Shown: in pieces, positions 35,775 to 46,611 of the stretch
How the letters are laid out: the number at the start of each line of letters is the position of its first letter
Position numbering within the stretch: position 1 is the first letter of the stretch
Source of the DNA: Sipunculus nudus
Taxonomy: Eukaryota; Annelida; Sipuncula; Golfingiida; Sipunculidae
Direction: 5' to 3'
Assembly (NCBI GenBank): GCA_026874595.1
Contig: CM049315.1
Location: forward strand, 71,779,416 to 71,843,415
Length of the DNA: 64,000 nt
Program-made: the position numbers and the translations under genes
Notes under the pieces: generated by a model
What the model was told of the DNA's origin: nothing
What the model saw: the letters and a program-made list of their open reading frames with translations, nothing else
Database searches by the model: none

Positions 35775-36031
35775 CTGAGGTCCGCTTCTCGTTTCTTTGA
35801 GTCAATGTTATCTGGCAACTTCTTTTCATATTCGACAAGTTTCTCTCTAATATTCTTGATATCGGTAATTGTGGATCTGCCGATGTTGAAATCCCTTATA
35901 TAAAGTATATTGAATACTTTGCATTTGTTTTAGAATTTTGCAGGTTAATTGTCACCAGGGTCGAGCTACTCAAGGATTGTCAGTTTTTCATAAAAGCGTA
36001 ACGCCGTCAATTTTCTCTTCTTTGATTCCAT
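35775..36031 (-). pseudogene. Decayed pogo/Tigger-type transposase N-terminus
   Basis: On the minus strand an ATG at 36031 opens MESKKRKLTALRFYEKLTIL, followed by a premature TAG and a TAA. After a frame break a second segment reads FNIGRSTITDIKNIREKLVE then YEKKLPDNIDSKKREAD. The order (basic start, EKL.IL.., G.STI.DIK..) is that of the CENP-B/jerky/Tigger N-terminal helix-turn-helix DNA-binding region. The rest of the transposase, including any DDE catalytic core, was not found. It is a broken relic; stops are left as they are. Confidence 0.6.
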
Positions 36032-36039
36032 ATCTCTGC

Positions 36040-37510
36040 CATATGACAGCCAGGTGATCTAGTTGGAGTAGAGTTTTTCTTGAAACTAATAGTGAAATGA
36101 TGACTAAGCTGAATGAAGGTGAGTTAAGAAGATGACACAATTTCTCTTGGGAGGGAAGTGATCCTTCTCGAACACAAGCGACCTATGATTCATACGTCAC
36201 TGACGCCTATGGGTGTAAACGGCTCCGTTGTTTGGCCTGACATACTAGGCCAAGTCGACGAACCAACTATACCAGCTGAGTACAGACGAGATATGGCTGA
36301 AAACACACAAATGCTCTTGGATTAACTACTCATGGCAAGCGTTATGGGGCCAGCTGTTGTTTTCACATCTTTGCCCCGGCGACATCGGCCCATGCAGAAT
36401 TAAATAATGATTTGACAACTCGGCTTCAACACCTGAATTTTAGGCACTGGTGACCCCTTACAAAAATTATTTATAATTTATAAATAAACAGTAGTATATT
36501 TCGTTGTTACGAAATATTTTCAAAGAATATAAACTGTTTGTAAATCATTTTTCGTTTTTCGTAACAACGAATACATTTTCAGTTCACCACGAATTATCGG
36601 GAAAACGCTGTTCGCAAAAACGGCGGTCTACTGTACAAATTTTATACGGTCGTGCAGTACAATACATTACATTGATAAACTGGGTGTTGCAGTACCACTG
36701 TTCTCATGGGTTAAAATAATCTTCTCATTCTATGACCATTATTGACCTCTTCTTTTTTATATTACGCCGTAACTTGAACAATTGTACCCATGAAATAGTC
36801 AAAGCATTCATACACTTACTTTAATATATATCTTTATTCCTAAAATTAATGGAGATTGCTCTCTCTGATATGTTGGATTGCCTCCAGATGGCGCACTCTG
36901 GCGCATCCCGTGTAAAACTGGAGATTTCCTTTCTTATTGAGGTCTAATGATCGTCAAACAACCTTGGTTTAATTTAGCTTTAGAATTCGTATTAAAATGA
37001 ATTTTAGCCACAATGATATATACATATTTGGAATCCTTAGAATATCTGCTGTTTCACAAGGTGCCGTATTTACAGCGCAAAATGTTAACGATTTCAGTGA
37101 TAGTCGACGCTGTTAGCTGGCTTTCACAGAAACATACACGGAGCAACGTTTACAGGACAACCAGTACAGCGTAATAATTATACATAAGAAGCGGCGAGTG
37201 CCAAGCAATGCACTATTTTATCGGTTTGTAGTATTCGGCTACGTCATGAAACGTAAATATTCTTGAAACAAGCTTTTGAATATATTCAAAATACATAGAC
37301 ATATTGAGCATAAAATAAGACAAGATAATAGCATGGGTGAAATAGTTATAAGCCCTTGCAAGTACGCAAAGTTTACTGAAATAACAAGCGGCTATTTCAT
37401 ATTTCATGACATATTCTTGCTAAACTACGACGTTAACCCGTTAAGGATGGCCCTGACATAATTTTGGGCAGTGACACAGACCTAAACAAAATTCAACGAT
37501 CTGCATAAAA
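36040..37510. other. Intergenic
   Basis: No supported gene. An imperfect inverted pair 'tttcgttgttacga' / 'tcgtaacaacgaa' at about 36499 and 36558 could be a small hairpin or MITE. Confidence 0.3.
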
Positions 37511-38140
37511 GACAGGGGTTCAGGCCCGGCTATCCGCTTCCCAGTTATCCGCTTCCCAAATATCTGCTCACCAAATATCCGGGTGCCCATATAACCGTGT
37601 GTGAGCATTAACGGTTGAAAATGACCCTGCATGGTTTATATATGCAACGGTCATGGAAAAAGAAGATGAAGGAAGACATCAAGGAACATTTAAATACAGG
37701 AGCTCGGGTAATTGAAGCATTTTTTACCAGATCGTGACATCGCTTTTGTGTCAGCTTTATATTCATTTTTGCAGGTTCTTATTAAGTTACCCCGAGCGAT
37801 TGTTTTTGCATCATTCATGACACATATATGTTGACGGACGGACAAAAAAAAACTGGTGTTGCATTTGTTGCCATAAAGGTGATTATAAGAGATTATACAT
37901 ATTCCTTAACAATATTTTTTTACCTTAAAATGTTAGCTTGGATGTTTTCATCACGTGAACCTTGGGAAACCCCGTTTGCATGATATAAATAAGCTGTTTC
38001 CTGTAGTCGAAAACCGCTCCGCCGTGAGAGGGTTCTCTTTAAGTGTAATACAAACGTTAATGCATCCTTGATCATGTAACCTCGATTGAATCATTAAGGC
38101 AAGTACACCCTTAATTATCTAAATAAACATAACAACATCT

Positions 38141-38141
<1 letters not shown>

Positions 38142-38184
<43 letters not shown>
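38142..38184. repeat. (CT)n at inner end of left foldback arm
   Basis: The mirror (GA)n lies at 41290-41340 at the inner end of the right arm. Confidence 0.9.
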
Positions 38185-38941
38185 TGTGAATATGAAATGA
38201 ATTATACAATACTACACTTCTTACATATAACTTAATCGGACAAAATAATGTAATTAAGTGAGACAAGTCTGGGATCCATTATAATTAATTTAACTCTCTA
38301 TCCGTCTCTCTCTTTTTATGTCTCTCATTCTATCTCTCATTTCCCCCCCCCCCTTATATTCATTCATTCTTTCTTTCTTTCTCTCGTCATTTACATCGTT
38401 ATCGGACAAAATAAAGTTATTAAATGAGACAAGTCTGGGATTTATGAAAATAAAACTCATTTATTAATTAATAAATTAATTCATTCATTTAGTCTTTCTT
38501 CTTCCCTTATTTTATTTCTCCTTTATCTTCTCTCTCCATCTCTGTTTATGAGTCTAATAATGCAATATTAAACGACTTACATATACCGTTATCGGACAAA
38601 GCAAAGTTGTTAAATGAAACAGGTCATTGGAACTATAAAAATTTAATTAACGATCTCTTTCCTTCTCTCTCTCATCCTTATTTTCATTATTTCTTTCTAT
38701 CTCTCTCATTCCATCTCTCATCCCTTCATTATTCATCCTTTCTTTCTCTTTTTCTCTCTGATTCATCCATTTATTCTTTGTCTCCAGATATATCGTTATC
38801 GGAAAAAATTATTGAATAAGAATCCATCGAAATTGAATTAACTCTCTCTCTCTCTCTCTCATTCTTTCTTTCTCCTTCTCATTCATTCATTCAACCATTA
38901 ATTCATTCTTCCCTTCTCTCTCTTTCGCCATCCCTCTCTCT

Positions 38942-38944
<3 letters not shown>

Positions 38945-38995
<51 letters not shown>
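38945..38995. repeat. (AT)n followed by (GT)n
   Basis: Compound dinucleotide tract directly abutting the solo LTR. Confidence 0.9.
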
Positions 38996-38997
<2 letters not shown>

Positions 38998-39557
38998 TAC
39001 GGAACCTAATATCAACAGGTCACGTATGCGTAATGAACACAAACTTTGTCAATAGGATGAAAAAAAAATCAGATTCTGTAACACTAGGCAGCGTGAAATG
39101 TCTAGGGGAACGAATAAAGAAGTCAGTGGTTTTATGTTAACAAATAACTATAATTTATTATTAAAACAACCCTTGTAAACAGCTCTTGTAACAATCCAGA
39201 AAGTAAACTTGAGGCAGGCAGCACTTAATTGTAAAGTGTTAGTAATAGTAGAATTCCTGAAATTACTGGATAATTGGATAGGTCCCACACTCTCATCTCT
39301 CTTTCCGCTTTAAAACACAGCCCCCTATTTATAACTTCTCGCCCCAAGCCGAGAATTTTAAACTTCTCGAACAATCTAAAGAATCTAAAACAGTACACAC
39401 GTTCAAAGAACATACCAGGCCAGGCGAGAAAGCCCCAAGCCAGCATGACAACGAGAGTTCAACCAGTACAGTTAAAACTGAGAGTGCAACACGCGGCCAG
39501 ACACGGGCGCTACAACACGAGTTACGCCCGTGTCACACAATAAAAAGGGCACCTGTA

Positions 39558-39560
<3 letters not shown>
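38995..39560 (-). mobile_element. Solo LTR
   Basis: 566 bp bounded by TGTTAC and GTAACA. On the minus strand it reads TGTTACAGGTGCCC to GGTTCCGTAACA, so it has the TG...CA form. It carries a TATA-like ATAAATAG (about 39335-39326) and AATAAA further on. The same sequence recurs in plus orientation at 43351-44158. No internal retroelement genes or second LTR lie beside it. No clear target duplication is seen. Confidence 0.65.

Positions 39561-39564
<4 letters not shown>

Positions 39565-39601
<37 letters not shown>
39565..39601. repeat. (AT)n microsatellite
   Basis: About 17 TA units between the LTR and the hairpin. Confidence 0.9.
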
Positions 39602-39608
<7 letters not shown>

Positions 39609-39732
39609 TTACAACGAAAATGTGCAGTTACACATTAACACGTGTTTTCATGCTGCCGCAAACATCTGATGATTGCGGCAGCATGAAAACACGTGTTAAT
39701 GTGTAACTGAACATTTTCGTTGTAAATTCTGT
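39602..39732. repeat. Near-perfect 59-bp-arm hairpin
   Basis: Arms 39602-39660 and 39674-39732 are reverse complements with a single mismatch (a C/A difference within 'tgtgcagttacac' versus 'gtgtaactgaaca'). The loop is 13 bases (39661-39673). (AT)n tracts lie on both sides. Confidence 0.9.
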
Positions 39733-39796
39733 GTATCAGCTCTTAGCATCAGGCTAATGGAGCACTGTTAGATTCGTTCTGCACCTATATACTTCT

Positions 39797-39797
39797 A

Positions 39798-39877
<80 letters not shown>
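39797..39877. repeat. (AT)n microsatellite
   Basis: About 39 TA units. Confidence 0.95.
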
Positions 39878-39879
<2 letters not shown>

Positions 39880-40460
39880 TGATCGGACAAAATAATGTTA
39901 TTAATGAGACAAGTCTGGGACAAATTAAAAATTAAAATTAACTCTCTTTTTCCTTCTCTCTCATTATTTCTCTTTTCTCTTTCTATCTCTCATTCATTCA
40001 TTCATTCTTTCTTTCTCTCTCGTCATATATATCATTATCGGACAAAATAAATTTCTTAAATAAGACAACTCTGGGATTAATGAAAATTGAAATATCACTC
40101 TTTCCGTGTCATATTTTCCCTTTCTCTCTATCTTTCATTCATTCATTCATTCTTTCTCTCTCGTCATTTACATCGTTATCTGAGAAAATAAAGTTATTAA
40201 ATGAGACAATTCTGAATAAATGAAAAAAAAATAAAATAAAATTTACCCACCCCCTTCTCCCTCTCTCCTTATGCTAAAAAAATAAAGAAAATACCACAGA
40301 AGAAATCAAAAGATATCACTCTTTACTTGACCTTTTGAGCCAGCATGCAGAAACATTAAATATTTGCAACATAGGCCTTAATACACTTGCGTAAAATAAT
40401 ATTTTCATTTGCAACATATAAAGACAAAGCTACCTTGCTATCCCAACTCAGAGAAGGAAG

Positions 40461-40532
40461 AATGAATGAATAAATGAATGAATGAATGAATGAATGAATG
40501 AATGAATGAATGAATGAATGAATGAATGAATG
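40461..40532. repeat. (ATGA)n microsatellite
   Basis: About 17 tetranucleotide units near the centre of the foldback element. Confidence 0.95.
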
Positions 40533-40657
40533 AGATAGAGAAGGAGAAAGAATGAGAGATAGAATGAGAGAAAGACGGAAAGAGAGTTAAATTAATTATA
40601 ATGGATCCCAGACTTGTCTCATTTAATAACTTTATTTTGTCCGATGATATATATTTG

Positions 40658-40659
<2 letters not shown>

Positions 40660-40710
<51 letters not shown>

Positions 40711-40713
40711 GGG
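40660..40713. repeat. (GA)n and G-run
   Basis: About 20 GA units running into 14 G. Confidence 0.9.
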
Positions 40714-41281
40714 AGAAAGAGAGAGAGCCTGAGAGAGTAAAATTAATTTTAATGGTTCCCGAACTTGTCTCATTTAATAACTTTATTTTGTCTGATAACG
40801 ATATATTTAGCGAGAAAGACAGAAAGAAAGATTGGAAGAATGAATTAATGAGAGAGAGAGAATGAAATAATAATAGAAAGAATGAGAGAGAGAGAGTTAA
40901 TGGAATTTTCATGGATCCTAGAATTTTCTAATTAATCAACAATTTTGTCCCATATCGATATATGTAAGGCGTCTAATATTGCATTATCAATTGCATATAC
41001 AGAGAGGGAGAGATAGAAAGAATGAATGAGAGAAAGAAAGAAAAGAAAAGAAAAGAAAAGAAAAGAAAAAGAGAAAGAAATAAAGGATGAAGGAATGAGA
41101 GAGATTGAATAAGGAGATAGAAAGAAAAAAATGAGACTCAGAATAAGAGAGAAAAGACGGAAAGAGAGAGTTAATTTAATTTTCATGGATCCTATGTCTT
41201 GTTTCATTTAATAACATTATTTTGTCCGATAATGATATATGTAAGGCGTGTAATATTGTATAATGCATTTCTTATTCACAA

Positions 41282-41289
<8 letters not shown>

Positions 41290-41340
<51 letters not shown>
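41290..41340. repeat. (GA)n microsatellite
   Basis: Mirror partner of the (CT)n at 38142-38184, at the inner edge of the right foldback arm. Confidence 0.95.
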
Positions 41341-41343
<3 letters not shown>

Positions 41344-42658
41344 GCAGATGTTGTAATGTTTATTTAGATAATTGCGGGTATACTTGTCTTTATGATTAAA
41401 TCGAGGTTACATGCATGATCAAGGGTGCATTAATGTTTGTATTACACTTAAAGAGAACCCTTTCGCGGCGGAGCGGTTTTCGACTGCACGAAACAGCTTA
41501 ATTATATCACGCAAGCGGTGTTTCCCCAGGTTAACGTGATGAAAACATTCAAGCTAACTTTTTAAGGTAAAAAATATTGTTAAGGAATATGTATTTATAA
41601 TCTCTTATAATCAACTTTATGACACTAAATTTAGAACCAGTTTGTTTGTCCGTCCGTCACCATATATGTGTCATGAATGATGCAAAAACAATCGCTCGGG
41701 TAAACTTAATAAGAACCTGCAAAAATGAATATAAAGCTGACACAAAAAGTAAAATTAATAATAATTTAATAAAAGCAGTGTTTTAACTAAGGCCGGGATG
41801 GCCTCACACGCACAAGTTTGCTTGGAGCGTCGCGGTTCAGTGATCGCACACATGCGGTAATCCGTTGACCCAATTCAGGACACCAGCCTCGACAGCGATG
41901 TCGCGATCTGGTAAAAAATGCTCCAAAAACCGGTAGCACCTGTATTTAAATGTTCTTAGTGTCTTTCTTCATCTTCTTTTTCCATGACCGTTGCATATAT
42001 GAACCGTGCAGGGTCATTTTCGACCGTTAACGCTCACGCACGGATATCTGGGCACGCGGTTACTTGGTGAGCAGATATTTGGGAAGCGGATAACTGGGAA
42101 GCGGATAGCCGGGCGGACACCCGGCCTCCGCACGCCTGTCAATCAAAAATGGGTCGTGCACCGCCAGGAAATAGTTAACCAATAAGCAATTGAATACCCT
42201 GTTGCCTCTCGCCGAGCTGACAGTGGTCCTGTATACAACCCACGTGGGGTTGACATCTGAATTAAAATGCTTATTTTTCCAATGGATACAATATAAAGCC
42301 AGAAAAGGGTTTTTGTGATAAGATAGATATAACAAGCAACTATAAGGTCACGGTTTTAAAATATGTCAATTTTACGATTTTTGACGATCATGAGACCTTA
42401 ACGTTAATTAAATCTAGAAATATGTATCAAGGGCGTGTTATAATCCAACAGAATATATAAAGTGTAAATTTCGTAATCCTGCCGTTTATAGGAGCGCTTT
42501 CTACCCGCGATGAAAAACTGCATTTCCGTAGAATATCTTTAAAAGCGAAACGTAGGAATCATGGAGGAAAACCTTTCACATAACATTTAAAATATAAAAA
42601 ATATTACACAATTAATGTTCTTAATCTATTTATCGTAAATTCTTTTTAAAATGTATAC

Positions 42659-42662
<4 letters not shown>

Positions 42663-42736
<74 letters not shown>
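42663..42736. repeat. (AT)n microsatellite
   Basis: About 37 TA units directly beside the left end of the TIR element at 42739. Confidence 0.95.
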
Positions 42737-42738
<2 letters not shown>

Positions 42739-43350
42739 AATTACAGTCAATGTGTAAGATATATATATATAAATTACAGTCAATGTGTAAGATCAGTCAA
42801 TTTGTAAATTGCTTGAAATTTTCAGTCAATTTACAAATTGCCTGATTCACTCAGGCACTTTATAAAATGGCTGAAATTTTCAGGCATTTTACAAATTAAC
42901 TGAAAATTCAGTCGGTTTATTTGACACATTGACTGAATCAATTTGCAATATAGTCTGTTGTTTCACATATTTCATTATTGTGAAAGTATATAACTAGCTA
43001 CTTTTAAGTAAACTTATGCCCGTTTTTTCTCTAGGCTATTTATGAAGAATACTGATCACGTAATTAGACTAAAATACGCAGACTGGTTGGGGGTAACCAG
43101 AATCATATAGTTTAAATATGCAGCTATTATAACATAATAAAATACTGCATATACTAAATTTTACAAACTCAAATGGCTACATCTTTGCATATGAAAAAAC
43201 AAGAATCAAGTCAAATGGAAGCTTTTGATTGAATAAAACATTAAAAACATTAAAATTTGCTATAATTTGTGAAATGAATGATGTAGATTGTAGAAAGTTG
43301 AGGGATAGCCGCAGTTACATTGTTGTTATAATCAAATACATGATTAATAT

Positions 43351-44158
43351 TGTTATAGGTGCTCTTTTTATTATGTGACACGGGCGTAACTCCTGTTGTG
43401 GCACTCGCGTCTGCCCACGTGTTACATTCTGTGTTTAATCCGTACTGGTTGAACTCTCGTTGTCATGTAAGCCTTGGGTTTTCACGCCTGGTCGTGGGTC
43501 ACGTGATGACCCTGGTGTGTGGGGATAAACACGGCTATAATCTTCTCGATAATTCTTGAAACGTGTGTTGTGCAAGATCTTATGGACTGTTCGAGAAGTA
43601 GAAAATTCTCGGCTTGGGGTGTGAAGGTATGTAAAGGGGTTGTGTTTTAGAACGGAAGGGCAAAGAGCAGAGAAGATTCCAGCGGACGCAGAAGCGTGTG
43701 TCAGATTCTAGGACCTTATCCGAAGAATGCGGCAATTATACATTTTCAAAGTCTCTCTCCTGGATTTTTAAGCATTTGGACTTCAGTTTACTTTCTGGGT
43801 AGTTGCAAGAACTTTCCATTGGACTGTCATTCTCCGGGAGTTTACATTTAAAGGACTTATCGTTGTGATGGTCTTGGTATCCAGGTACTGTGCGCATGGT
43901 TTTTCTACGTGATTGTATTGACTTGTTGTTATACCGCTGTTTTACTGTAAAATTGTATTGATTGAGTGTATTGTATTGTCAGGGTTGTTTTAAGGATAAA
44001 TTATAGTTATTTGTTAACAAAAAAACCACTGACTGCTTTTTTCATTCTCCTAGGCATTTCCAGCTGCCTAGTGTTACAGAATCTGATTTTTTAAATCTCC
44101 GTTACAGAATTTGTGTTCATCACGCATACGTGATCTGTTTGTATTAGGTTCCGTAACA
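43351..44158 (+). mobile_element. Second solo LTR, opposite orientation
   Basis: Starts TGTTATAGGTGCTC and ends GGTTCCGTAACA. Shared blocks with the copy at 38995-39560 include 'gtgacacgggcgtaact', 'tactggttgaactctcgttg', 'aaattctcggcttgggg', 'aaattatagttatttgttaac', 'gctgcctagtgttacagaat' and 'cacgcatacgtga'. At 808 bp it is longer because of extra internal segments (about 43495-43570 and 43660-43790). Confidence 0.65.
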
Positions 44159-44336
44159 AGATATACTTTAGTGAGTTACTAAGGGTATTGTTTAATCACA
44201 ATAATATCAACTGTATTTGTTACTTTTAATGAGTTTGCCATCCACATTTTTGATTGGAGCCAAAATGTGATGGCTGGTAGTGTTATGTAGTCATTTGTTA
44301 ATAAGACAGTACAGAAGTGCAGTTGGGTGGGGAACT

Positions 44337-44360
44337 GGGGGGGGGGGGGGGGGGGGGGGG
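44337..44360. repeat. Poly-G tract, 24 bases
   Basis: Uninterrupted G run, followed about 30 bp later by a C-run (44386-44394). Confidence 0.9.
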
Positions 44361-44974
44361 CTGGACATACTATATTACCCGCTCCCCCCCCCCGTATTGA
44401 CAAATAAAAGAATATCATAATGCCATAAAATAGTTATTTACAAAAATGTGTCACAGTTTCCTCAAATATTAAAAGAGTGTAATCTTTCAGAAATACCTAA
44501 TAACTAACTTAACAAAATGACTGGTTATATGGCATTATTCACTCTTTTCCGTGACATTGTGCATTGGATCCATTCATTATATCACAAATTAAATAATCCA
44601 TGCAGATTTCAAGAATTTAAACAAGAACTTGAAGTTTTATTGTGAAATAACCAGAGGCGGATCCAAGGGTTGGGGGGGGGAGTTCAAGAGATGTTTGTTG
44701 CCCTAAGTAATTTAAGGTCAAACAATTTAATATATTGTTGGTTTCTGAAGCGCGATTTTCCCAGTTTTTTTCCATCATGTGTGCTTCAAAATTGCTGAAA
44801 ACTTGAAAGACATTTGTGTCAAATAAACTTACTGATAAATCAGTCAATTTGTAAAATGCCTGAAAATTTGAGTCGTTTTATATAGTGCCTGAGCGAATCA
44901 GCCAATTTGTAAATTGACTGAAAATTTCAGACAATTTACAAATTGACTGATTTGACACATTGACTGTAACATTT

Positions 44975-45166
44975 ATATAAATAAAGGTGACATGCATGAG
45001 AAAATGTGAATGTGCCTGTTTATGGATTAGTTGGAGTGATGTATATAAACCATGATATAATTACTAATCATTCATTTACATGTACTTTATTCTCCTGTGA
45101 GCAGTTATTGATCCTGCATGTGTAACATTCTAGCCTCAGGGTTTTAAATGTATGTTACTTGTATAA
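44975..45166. other. Short AT-rich spacer
   Basis: Nothing supported. Confidence 0.3.
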
Positions 45167-45500
45167 CTAGAAATCTGCATTCTAAGGAGTGCAAGCCTCC
45201 GCGATGCTAAAAAAACCATGTTTGCCTTCAGTTATTCGGCCCATATTCCAGGTTCATGCGTGCTTGAATGACTGCATTTTTTAATAATCCTTGACGATGT
45301 TCCTGATCTGGATTTCGGGATTCACACTAATATCTAATCGATTCTTCATTGGCCCATTCCCGAAATTCCCTGAACATTTTATGAGATTCCGTTCATGATT
45401 ATGTGAGTTATGTTGTGAACAAACTCATACGCACGAATGAACACACACACGAACAGGGATGAACGCATACCCCCCCCCCCGGCGGAGGCAATTATATGGA
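45167..45500 (-). mobile_element. Family C element, minus-strand copy (most complete)
   Basis: In reverse complement it begins 'attgcctccgcc', a G-run and 'gtatgcgttcatccc', continues 'gtgtgtgttcattcg', 'cataatcatgaacggaatct', 'tcagggaatttcggg', 'gggccaatgaagaatcgatt' and ends with a GGAG...CTCC stem, then TTTCTAG followed by TT. Confidence 0.65.
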
Positions 45501-46483
45501 CATGAAATTTAAATATATTAAAAATTGTAGCTGTAGCAGTTACACGTCAACAGAAGGGAGTGACACTTGTGGAAATACATATACAGAAAAGTAATTTTGA
45601 CAATGACCTCCGTATATATAATGGCAATGCAACCATCGGTGAACGACTATTAAGTCAATATACATGATAAGATCTTTATACAGATTTTAATTGTTACATT
45701 ATAACAGGTGCTCAATGTTATCTTGGATATTTTGACACTTTGGCCGTAACACTGGCCCAGTTTCAATGTTGTGGGCCTACTTATTGTCTCTTAAACTATA
45801 AACCCATGTGTTCAAGTGCAGAATTGAAAACTCACGTGTAAGGCGCCAGACCTTGGACTTTAATCCCAGAGGCCTTACGGAGGAACTAATTAGATTAAAC
45901 ATTAGATGTTTAAACATGAGGAGACTGAATTTGATAATTATACATATTGATCTATTCAGACAGAGAGAAGGAAATTTAAGTTTTTTGTTGATAATTTTTT
46001 AAAATCTTTTTATTGAACTTCGCTTCTTTCCCATGACCGCATAAGTTTATTATATATATATATATATATTAACGCAGCAACGATACATTAATCAACAATA
46101 TAAAAAGTATCGGGATAATTCACTCTTGGTTCAATATACGATGCGATTCATGTAAGCAGCGGTAAAGCGGTCAAACTGCTTCCGGAGTTAAATCACGTTT
46201 CTAATTAACATCACTTAAATTCACTTTATCAGAAAAGTATATATCTAGATCTCAAACAGACCACATTATCAAAAACAAAAATTATTTGATATATTAATAA
46301 AACGTATATATTCACATAGCGGCCTATAGCCATAATAATTTTGAAGGGGTACGTATAATTACAAGCTTGTGTAAATAAAATTTCCTTAAAATATACCCCG
46401 ACATTGACTTGATATATTACAGAGAATGCTATTGTGCCCTTGTTGTGTATGCTGTTCATAAACGGCTATATATGGTAAATTCT

Positions 46484-46486
<3 letters not shown>
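45501..46486. other. Intergenic, AT-rich
   Basis: No supported gene. A short (AT)n tract at 46051-46070. Confidence 0.35.

Positions 46487-46544
<58 letters not shown>
46487..46544. repeat. (AT)n microsatellite
   Basis: About 29 TA units. Confidence 0.95.
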
Positions 46545-46546
<2 letters not shown>

Positions 46547-46611
46547 TAAATTTAAGCCCAATACTGACAAATCATATTTGAAGAAATGGGTAGCAGCTCA
46601 TTAGGTTTATA

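Larger units (their letters stand above)
37511..42140. mobile_element. Giant foldback (inverted-repeat) element
   Basis: Two long arms, about 37511-38165 and 41341-42140, are reverse complements over hundreds of bases (for example 'ccgttgcatatat' with 'atatatgcaacgg', and the phrase ending 'aaaatgaccctgca'). Outer ends carry about five copies of a 15-bp unit near ATATCCGCTTCCCA. Between the arms are tandem units of about 150-190 bp with 'atcggacaaaataa.gttatt' followed by a CT-rich half: plus orientation near 38237, 38403, 38592, 38799, 39886, 40037, 40179, and minus orientation near 40625, 40776, 40937, 41211. Long-armed elements with subterminal repeats resemble Foldback-type DNA transposons. 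No transposase is visible. The right arm has an extra 150 bp or so (41745-41895). A solo LTR and a hairpin are inserted between units. Confidence 0.7.
42739..44970. mobile_element. TIR element E1, ends built of 20-bp palindromes
   Basis: The left arm (42773-42905) and right arm (44839-44970) are inverted repeats of about 130 bp with only scattered differences. Both begin TTACAGTCAATGTGT. Each arm is a chain of near-palindromes such as AGTCAATTTGTAAATTGACT and CAGGCATTTTACAAATT.. . The first 20 bases or so of the left end are duplicated at 42739-42760, separated by a short (AT) run. The interior has no ORF; it holds the second solo LTR, a 24-G tract and a D-like fragment at 44652. Confidence 0.7.

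Noticed and set aside
39602-39732. microRNA precursor
   Set aside because: Arms are too long and too perfect for a typical animal pre-miRNA, and the position inside a mobile element with (AT)n flanks favours a foldback repeat. Small-RNA data could change this.
40438-41207. Open frames rich in Ser-Leu or Arg-Glu across the foldback element
   Set aside because: They come from (CT)n and (GA)n repeats in the internal units; the same sequence is open in several frames and on both strands.
37511-42140. Large segmental inversion or local palindrome from assembly error
   Set aside because: Arms differ by scattered substitutions and an extra 150 bp in one arm, as expected for real diverged copies and not for a mirrored assembly artefact.
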